Below, piece after piece: positions 56,677 to 64,000 of a stretch of DNA of 64,000 nucleotides (position 1 is the stretch's first letter; every line of letters begins with the position of its first letter). Source of the stretch: Branchiostoma lanceolatum. Its lineage: Eukaryota > Chordata > Leptocardii > Amphioxiformes > Branchiostomatidae. The stretch spans positions 14,736,910 to 14,800,909 of the forward strand of contig NC_089724.1 in the NCBI RefSeq assembly GCF_035083965.1. Reading direction: 5' to 3'. A model generated the notes under the pieces. That model had not been told where the DNA came from and ran no database searches. It worked only from the letters and a program-made list of their open reading frames with translations. Both the position numbers and the translations under genes were made by a program.

Positions 56677-58831
56677 ATGTCGGAGGGCCAGGAAGTAACC
56701 TGGCAGTCTCGTATGAGAGCCATCTTTGATGTGGTGTTTCGTGTTCCGTCCATCTACGTGATGGACTCCGTCATGAAAGACCAACTCCCAATCCCATGGA
56801 AGACAGAGTCTCACACATTGTGGAGGATTATAGGTTGGTTTTTAAACTCTGCCATTGAATGTGATGAACAGACAGGTGTATGACATCTTACTAGTAGGCA
56901 TCTCTACAGATCATACACTTTACCAGTGGTTTACATGTACTGTATTTATGTATTACTACATGTATAGCCTGGAATCCTAAGGAATGGTAATCAAAGAAAA
57001 TAGCTAAGCTTTAAAAAGCGTGTACTAGTAACAACATAAATGGGTGCATTCCAATATAAGAACATGGAACATGAGATACTTGTAAAGTTGACTAAACAAA
57101 CTCAAATAGAGTCCTCAAAGCAATACAGATTCTTATTCATGATGATTCTTTAATTTTTCTCCAGGCTTTCTTGTTGCAGTTTGCATCTTTGTGCTGACCC
57201 CAGATGTACTCTTCCGAGTCTACTCATTCATTGGAGGAGCCTTGATTGCTCTGATTGTCTATTGGTGGAACAGCTACTACATCGCCCACTACCTCCAACA
57301 GACATCCTCAGAGGACGCCCAGACTAGTATAAGTGTCTTGGAGGACCGCCTGTTCCTGTATGGGCTGGTCTTCTTAGCAATAATGACTGTGTTGTATACA
57401 TTCATGCGAGGCTATGCCCATACATTGATAGGAAATTACATCCTTGTTTCCTTTATTATTCCCCAACTTTCCGTGTTGACCATGCCAAGATGGGTCATCA
57501 ATATGTCACTACAGGCGTCCCTTGTCTTGTCGTATGGAGAACTGGTAACTTGTGCTGTAGTGAACGCAGTGTATATACTGTATCTGTCCAGATTTTTAGT
57601 CCCTGTTGTGTTCCAGCTTATACGAACATATGGGATCCAAGCATTTGTAGAGAGCACTTGGATCCGGCTGCACATACCAGACGTATTGAGAGTGTTCTGG
57701 TTGACAAGATTAGCTGCACAAGCGGTTGCCTTAGTGTACTTCGTAACAGTGGAAGAGAATGAGAACAGATTTGTTTGGTATTTACCCGATGGTGCAGAGT
57801 TTTGGGAGATTCTAAAAGACTTGCTCGTCAGCGGATGTGAGTCGACGCTGACGATATCGGGTATGAGCTCCGTCATAGCTATTATCATGCACAACGTAGG
57901 ACTGCTGTTGCAAAGGTTTCTCAATGCAGAGGACACTGATGAAAAGAGGATAGGAACAGTTTCTGCAGTCTTGTTCTTCATCTTAGCCGTACAGACTGGA
58001 TTGACGGGAATGGAGCGAAAAAAGCGGCTGGTACGCTTGGGTCGGAACATGGGGCTCCTGACGACCGCGATATTCCACTTCATTCACAACATGGTGCACC
58101 CGAGACTGATGACGCTCAGCGCACAGCACACCATAGACATGAGAAGACATTACCCGCCGCTGATTGTGAGTGCCTTTATCTTCTTCGTCCCTTTCTACTT
58201 AATCTACATGTTGTGGAGTAACAGTAGCTTCAGCACATGGCTGCTTGCCGTGACCGTGTTTACGGTCGAACTCCTGGTAAAAGTCCTCGCCACCTGGTTC
58301 CAGTACGCGCTCCTGTTGATCGACGCGAGACGGGAACAGTACTGGGAAAAGCTAGACGACTACCTCTACTACATCAAGTCAACGGCAAACAGTATAGAGT
58401 TCGTGTTCGGGATATTCCTCTTCTTGAACGGTAGCTATGTCTTCTTTTTCGAGTCCGGCGGGACAATACGCGCCATCATGATGTGCATGCACGCGTACTT
58501 CAACATATGGGTCCAGGGTAAGGAAGGGTGGAAGACCTTCATGATGAGGAGAACTGCCGTGCAGAAAATCAACGCCCTTCCAGAAGCAACGGCCGCGGAA
58601 CTCACGCGCTTCAACGACGTGTGCGCGATATGTTACCAGGAGCTGACTAGTGCCAGGATCACGCCCTGTAAGCATTACTTCCACGCGATGTGTCTGAGGA
58701 AATGGTTGTACGTACAGGACCACTGCCCAATGTGCCATAGAAAGTTGTACCAAACAGATGAGCCACAGTCTTCATCTGAAGAAGAGGAAAATCCAGATGT
58801 GTTAGATTTTGATATGGGAGATGATGACTGA
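56677..58831 (+). CDS. RNF139: RNF139 / TRC8 (multi-spanning ER E3 ubiquitin ligase), 607 aa
   Basis: An ER E3 ligase with a sterol-sensing-type membrane region; in vertebrates it targets HMG-CoA reductase and misfolded ER proteins. Exons 56677-56833 and 57165-58831 join in phase 1 (RIIG-FLVAVCIFV). An AG acceptor at 56,660-56,661, 15 bases before the ATG, shows an upstream non-coding exon. Blocks that fix the identity are DVLRVFWLTRLAAQAV, LFFILAVQTGLTGMERKKRL, YWEKLDDYLYY and MCMHAYFNIWVQGKEGWKTF. The RING-H2 at 539-576 reads CAIC, TPCKHYFHAMC, HCPMC. The tail after the RING is only 31 residues and acidic, shorter than I recall for human RNF139 (664 aa). AATAAA at 59,221 is a plausible poly-A signal. 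Confidence 0.95.
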
Positions 58832-60999
58832 TGAAGTAGTGATGGATAGGGAAGACAGGATCTTTGCTGAAGCTTTGGTGGACTAAAAATAGTCTCATAA
58901 TCTCTGTACAAATTTACAGGAATCGTTCACAAGATGAAAATGGTTGTCATTATTTTGCAAGATGTTATGAGGGATGGTGACAAAATTTGCAGGATAGTTA
59001 TGTCCCAGGGAATTATAAGGGTAGAATATTTTATGAAAATTTGGACACAAGTCTGAATTTTCAAAAACCGTTTAAATTCATGGGTCTCAAATTTTTCACA
59101 AGGCAGTTCTGTAGCATATATACTGCAAAATCTAAATATGATCTCACATTGTATTGGTAGCTTACTTTCCACCTGAATGTAATACAAAACATGAAAATAT
59201 TTATGAATTTACAATGTGTAAATAAAGATGTGTTATTGGAAATTAAGAAAATGTGACAATTTGTTGCAATTGGTGATGCAAAAGAATCCGTTGTAATCAC
59301 ACAAGCCAAAGAGAGTTACCAGAACAAGAAGTATATTTCTACATTACATATAATCAAGAATAATGTGTGGTATTTTTTTGGGAATCGTACATGTTGACAT
59401 TGGAGCGGTTAATTTGGGCAGCAAAGAGTTGTGAAACAATGGATACTGTCTTGTCATATGTTTGAAGCTTAGGTGACAATAGAAATGAAAATGATAATAC
59501 TTTTCAATGGTGTGTTTGGATGCATGTGTGTGTTTTTTAAAGTATGACACTTTGCAATGCAGTCCACCAGATAATGATGTGTGTGGATGTCAGTTTTATT
59601 ATAAGAGTAGGACCTCCAATGAATGAGTAGACTCGGAAAAGCTTCTTTTGGTAGCTATGCCATGTCCCATTTAGCCTGGTAACCAATTCCCATGTGTCAG
59701 CCTAGGGCTGTTTTACTGGTTCCAGCTCTTCTAAGGAACTTTTTCTGATGTAGTAATGGAAACAAACCTTGTAAAATCTCCCCGGTGTGCACTGATGAAC
59801 TGTGAGGGTGGCAACACTCCCATGCAGCACCATAGAGATACAGGGTGGCTCCCGATGGTATGATTACCATGCAGGCTATGTCCTATTATGATGAAAGCTC
59901 ATCAGTGTTGGTACAAAACATTATGTTAAAGCATGTAAAGGTCAAGCTATTTTCCAACACCAGGATGGTTCAACCTAATGATGGTGTTATATTTTGACAT
60001 TTCTACAGTGCAGGCATACAAAGGAAAATCCTTATTCTGGTTGCTGTCACTGGCATTCACATTCTTTGATCCATACAATAATGTTGTAACCTATCACTAG
60101 AAATCGTTTCACTTATTGAATTAGACATAGAATACACCTTCGATAGCTTGAAGAAAGAGTGTGACAATCATGATTTTTTTCAATAAAATGAAACTTATTA
60201 GGTTTAGTGAGGAGTGACACTGATAGTTTTCTGTGCAATATATAATGTATTTTTTGTCATTCAGTCAAATAATGTACGTATGTGTCTTTATGTTCAAATA
60301 CACTTGTCCAAATGTAATTTTTTTGTTGTTAATCCTCATAGTGGATGGTATTGTCATTTTATATCGACTATAGGGTCATGATATAGACCAGGCGTAGTGA
60401 ACCTACAATTTACAAACTCTCTTAAAACTTTCACTGCACCCTTGATCGAGGCGTTGCCAAAACAGTGTCTTAACAATATACGACCCTCTACACATTGTGC
60501 ATACAGAAGCCGAGTGAACAATTTACGACGAGTACTGTGCAATTATGCTGAAAGAAACATAAAACGTCGATTTTTTAATGCGATTGCCAGGTTACTGCTA
60601 TTTCGGATTGCACCCAATAGATAAAGCTTGTGAAAGATAACTGATATTTCTCGACAGTTTGATTTAAGCGGTAAGATGTATTCCATTTCTGATTGATCCA
60701 TCAGGAAAAAAATAGTGTGACGTAACACCATAAAAATATGCCACAGTATGTCCCTATGTTTTCACCTAATACTAAACGTAACGGCAGAACTAAAAAATTA
60801 GATCCTACTTTTATGCTGTTAGGCTGTGTTAAACCCCCACACCCTAAAAGACATTCACTGAATGGCCGAATTTATTGTTATGTTTATGGCGGACGTATTC
60901 TTACATAGTTTAATCGTAAAAAAATAAACAAACTATGGCGAGTAATTTCTGTGACAAATAATTGGTTTGACCTTCTGCATAACGGTACCGATCAAGGAT
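58832..60999. other. RNF139 3' UTR and intergenic
   Basis: AT-rich with AATAAA at 59,221. No gene or recognised repeat. It ends where homology to the PARP promoter begins. Confidence 0.5.
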
Positions 61000-61351
61000 C
61001 AAGTCACGCGAGAGTTCGATCAACAGTTTCACCTGTAACCCGGGGCTTTCCGCTACGTCACAAGTTCACGCAGGTGAGGTCACGTGACCGAAACTTTAGG
61101 TACAAAGAGTCTCAGCGTACATCATTGGTCCGAAATGCCCCGATCTGCTACCATTTGCCAAGACCATGTGAAGGTCACAGGTCCAACCAATGGGAACAAC
61201 GGTAACATCACACTTCGGGGAATTCTCTATTGATGATTATCATTATACGCCTCAAAAGCAAAGTTCGTACCTGGCGGCTGCCTTTCCAACTTCGCGCGGC
61301 CACACCTGCGAGACCGCTGGCGACACCTGTTGTGAAACTACGGCTACAAAC
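61000..61351 (+). promoter_or_regulatory. Duplicated PARP14-like promoter
   Basis: Aligns base by base, with small gaps, to the reverse complement of 38,515-38,156. Conserved: GGTCACGTGACC (61,078-61,089), CCGAAACT beside it, TACGTCAC, CCAAT boxes, and GTGAAACTACGGCTACAAAC directly before the ATG. The BANP-type site of the other copy is degraded here to TCACGCGAGA. Confidence 0.75.
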
Positions 61352-61541
61352 ATGGAGGAAGACACGAGCAAGTGTGTAGTTGTTCGTGGGTTCCCAATAG
61401 TTGATGGAGAACAGTTAGAAAGTCTCAAAGACAAGCTACAGATCTACTTTCAGAGCACGAAGGACTCAGGAGGGGGGGACGTGCACCACTTGAAGCTGGA
61501 AGAGCCAGGACTGATTGAGATTCAGTTTGTAGAAGGAGAAG
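61352..61541 (+). CDS. First coding exon of a second PARP14-like gene (partial)
   Basis: 190 nt, identical in length to exon 1 of the minus-strand PARP gene and nearly identical in sequence: MEEDTSKCVVVRGFPI, LQIYFQSTKDSGGGDVHHL. It encodes the first half of an RRM. The donor here is a regular GT (GAGAAG|GTGGGT) where the other copy has GC. No match to exon 2 is found up to 64,000, so the rest is either beyond the window or lost; it could be a pseudogene fragment. Confidence 0.75.
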
Positions 61542-62679
61542 GTGGGTGCATTTTCTTCAATGGATTGTGGAACACGATTTATACATTTGGGAATGAGGAA
61601 GTACTGTGTGCAGCCAGAGTTGGGCAATGGGTGACTCTATCTCAGTTGCGCGTGAAGTCGGCCATTGTTAGTGGTTTCACTTCCTCATTTTATGTATATT
61701 ACTGTTAATTTTTCTCTTCCTCATCTCTTTGTTTCTAAGAGATTGTGAGCTCTTTGCTACCATCCACTTTGTCGCAAATTCTATATGGTGTCATCGCCGA
61801 GGCTATGCTTGTTTTCAAAATGCGTATATGTATGTGCTGCTGTCTAACATAACACATGAAACCATCTGCTATGCAGGATTTGATAGTGAAAGCGGATGTG
61901 TTTTTTGTTTCGTTGCCATGTTGAAATCTACAGTAAAGCTTGCCTTCTAAGCAGCCTTCGGTCTTCAGTGAGGAAACATATATATTATTTAAAGACTTCT
62001 TTGCCGACCGACGTTGCATGTATGCATGGAGAATTATCTGCCATTATGTGGCTTGTTTATCACTTAATATTTCAAAGTGGATAGCCCCACTACTTAATAT
62101 GCAGACCCACTTACGCATGATTTCGAGGCTATCATGGCAGCGAAACTATAAACAAGTCCAGTCATCAGTTGGTAATGTTTGTTTAACACTTCAACTTTAT
62201 CCGCGACTCAAACAATACTGTTACTTTAGACTCATTGGCAGTTAGGAAAAAAAATAAATGGTCTCCACTGTACTGTTGAACCAAACGTTTGCTATATCTA
62301 AGAAACTTGCAGCAATTCTTCTAAAGGAGGCCTAATAGTGGGTTTATATTTTATAGCATTCTACATGTATGTAACTGTTACTAGAAGGAGCCTGGTAAAG
62401 CCACTGTAGTCACCCGACCAGCGATTCACTATATGCTATGATATAATGTAACTTTAAAGGTGCACCGTGCCCTTTAAGATGCAGTATAAGCCTTGCCGAA
62501 ACTCTCCAGGACCCCTAATTTTCAGCTAAGCAAGATAACGATCAAAAGTGGGCGGAAGTGACGTTCGTTCGGACCGACATATTGTGCCGAATCAGCTACC
62601 GGATATAATGTTGGTCCAAAAGAACGCTCGGTGGGGGTGGCCAGGGTAGTGTGTTAAGAAGGTCATGTTTCACAGGCTT
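61542..62679 (+). other. Intron of the second PARP14-like copy, homologous to PARP intron 1
   Basis: GAGGCTATCATGGCAGCGAA and CTTCTTTGCCGACCGACGTTG match the reverse complement of 36,230-36,430. The donor-to-match distance is about 459 bp here and about 443 bp in the other copy once its 1,097-bp inserted element is removed. Homology fades after about 62,230. Confidence 0.65.
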
Positions 62680-62718
62680 TTGTTATCTCCATGAAAAATG
62701 GAGATATAGATTTGGGTG

Positions 62719-62749
<31 letters not shown>

Positions 62750-63430
62750 TTGTTTGTTTGTGTTTCCGCACCATTCCAGTCAGCATAACTCAAGAGCCTC
62801 TTGATGGATTACAATGATATTTGGTATGTGGGCAGGTGTTGTGAAGCCGAAATTCAAGGTCGATTTTGGGCCCCCTGGTATGTGACCTTGGTACTGCAGC
62901 AGAACTTCAATTTTTGTATCTTTTGACCTGGAAGTACTGTGGTCTTGATTTTTGGGTGGCAGATAGCTTGTGATGTAATAAAGAAGTGGTGTAGGTTTGG
63001 GCCCCCTAGCAGCTTCCTCTGGAACTGCAGGGGCGTTTTTGTGAAAATCTTCTTAGGAGAATAACTGAACAAAGGAACAACGGATTTCCATGATATTTAG
63101 TATGCAGGTAGCATAGATAGAGATATACACAATGAAGTGCAAATTATGCTAATTGGGACTTAATTTGCATAGCTAATGAGGAAAATCTATATTTGCAGTG
63201 TTTTCCATTACAAGACTCAAATACATGTATTGTATGTAGTTTATGGAAAGTGAATCATCAACAGATACCAATTATGCAAATAAATTCCTAATTTGCATAA
63301 TTAATGCAAAACACCATATCTCATCTAAGTTGGAAAATTATAGGACTGTCAATATGATACTTAGTATGCAGGTAGCTTAGACAGATAATACATAATGAAG
63401 TGCAAATTATGCTAATTGTGACTTAATTTG
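62680..63430. repeat. Dispersed modular repeat, locus 3
   Basis: A third member of the family at 30,120 and 45,049, with GGGCCCCCT, TACTGCAGCAGAACTTC and repeated CAAATTATGCTAATT and TTTGCATA phrases. It starts in a (TCTG)n/(TTTG)n tract at 62,717. Confidence 0.65.
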
Positions 63431-63439
63431 CATAGCTAA

Positions 63440-64000
63440 CTAGAAAGGCCGTCATTTGCCCCTGAGCAAATACAGCATGTTTAGCCATACTCCTCCCCAT
63501 GCAAGAAGTGGGCTGTCCCAAAATAACACCTGGGCAAATCGAAATATTAACTGCATGTAGAAAGGCAACATTTGCGAGAGCATTATACTTCGACAATCTC
63601 CCTCCTGATGCATAAATGGACTGTTCCAAAATCACCCGTACAAAAACTCTCTCTACAAGTTCTGCGAGACCCCAAGAGCTTCTTAATGCAAAGGCTTGCG
63701 TGTGTTCCTGCAATATGACCTCAGGTGACCTAAATAGAACAGTGTTCTTTGGCCAGTAGCAAATGGAACGCGGGGATCCTTAGATAGAACATGGATTCCT
63801 TGGCCAGCAGCAAATAGAACATGGAACGTGGATACCACTTTTGGCCTGTTTTTGGTCTGAAAATGGGTCCAAAAGTCCCCAAAATGAAGCATTCTGAAGT
63901 GATGTACACCAGAATTGTGATTGAAATCCTGTAGGGACATGTTCAAGGCACCCTTGTACCGAATTTCAGGTCACTTGCTAGCAATACTAGGGCACAGGAG
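63440..64000 (-). mobile_element. Helitron-like element, minus strand, cut by window end
   Basis: CTAG (63,440-63,443) with a subterminal hairpin (stems 63,454-63,459 and 63,466-63,471) gives a Helitron-type 3' end read on the minus strand, followed there by T. A second, diverged terminus (TAGAAAGGCAACATTTGCGAG) lies about 110 bp inside. Near 63,965 it shares TGACCTGAAATT with unit A. Confidence 0.6.

Noticed and set aside
57436..58083. 215-codon minus-strand frame
   Set aside because: Lies entirely antisense to RNF139 exon 2 and has no domain of its own.
61542..61708. Read-through coding sequence after the second PARP exon 1
   Set aside because: The GT donor at the same place as in the other copy ends the exon; the following frame has no RRM features.

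Overview
The window looks like intron-rich animal nuclear DNA, most likely from a lancelet (Branchiostoma) or a close deuterostome relative. It carries human-like, multi-exon orthologues of GLRX3, RNF145 and RNF139 and a PARP14-type macro-PARP, set among many microsatellites, foldback elements and degraded transposons. No species-diagnostic sequence is present, so the lancelet call is an inference. There is no bacterial-type operon and no CRISPR array.

Layout. Bases 1-14,071 hold no gene I recognise. They contain a GT/GA microsatellite, a minisatellite, and two abutting, apparently perfect head-to-tail duplications (2 x 1,481 bp, then 2 x 662 bp); the second unit ends in a Helitron-like 3' terminus. 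Bases 38,155-14,072 (minus strand) encode one very large PARP14-like protein. I could place 22 exons with splice sites and matching phases throughout, giving 2,685 codons: RRM, Pro-rich/PPxY linker, six more RRM-like units from an exon-module duplication, a KH-type region, three macrodomains, WWE and an ADP-ribosyltransferase domain. Its introns hold a Penelope-like retroelement fragment, a SINE fragment, a 224-bp palindrome and a terminal-inverted-repeat element.

GLRX3 (39,070-48,755, plus) starts 915 bp away head-to-head with the PARP gene, has 13 coding exons (326 aa) and carries hAT-like, Helitron-like and foldback insertions in its introns. RNF145 (53,483-50,704, minus) and RNF139/TRC8 (56,677-58,831, plus) are two related multi-spanning RING-H2 E3 ligases arranged head-to-head around a shared promoter region. 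At 61,000-62,230 (plus) there is an inverted duplicate of the PARP gene's promoter, first coding exon and start of intron 1; the rest of that copy, if any, lies beyond the window.

How the genes fit together: the PARP14-like protein should read and write ADP-ribose marks, a stress/antiviral job in vertebrates. GLRX3 handles cytosolic iron-sulfur clusters. RNF145 and RNF139 are ER E3 ligases linked to sterol and HMG-CoA reductase control. No single pathway unites them; the closest links are the two head-to-head promoter arrangements and the inverted PARP duplication that brackets the other three genes.
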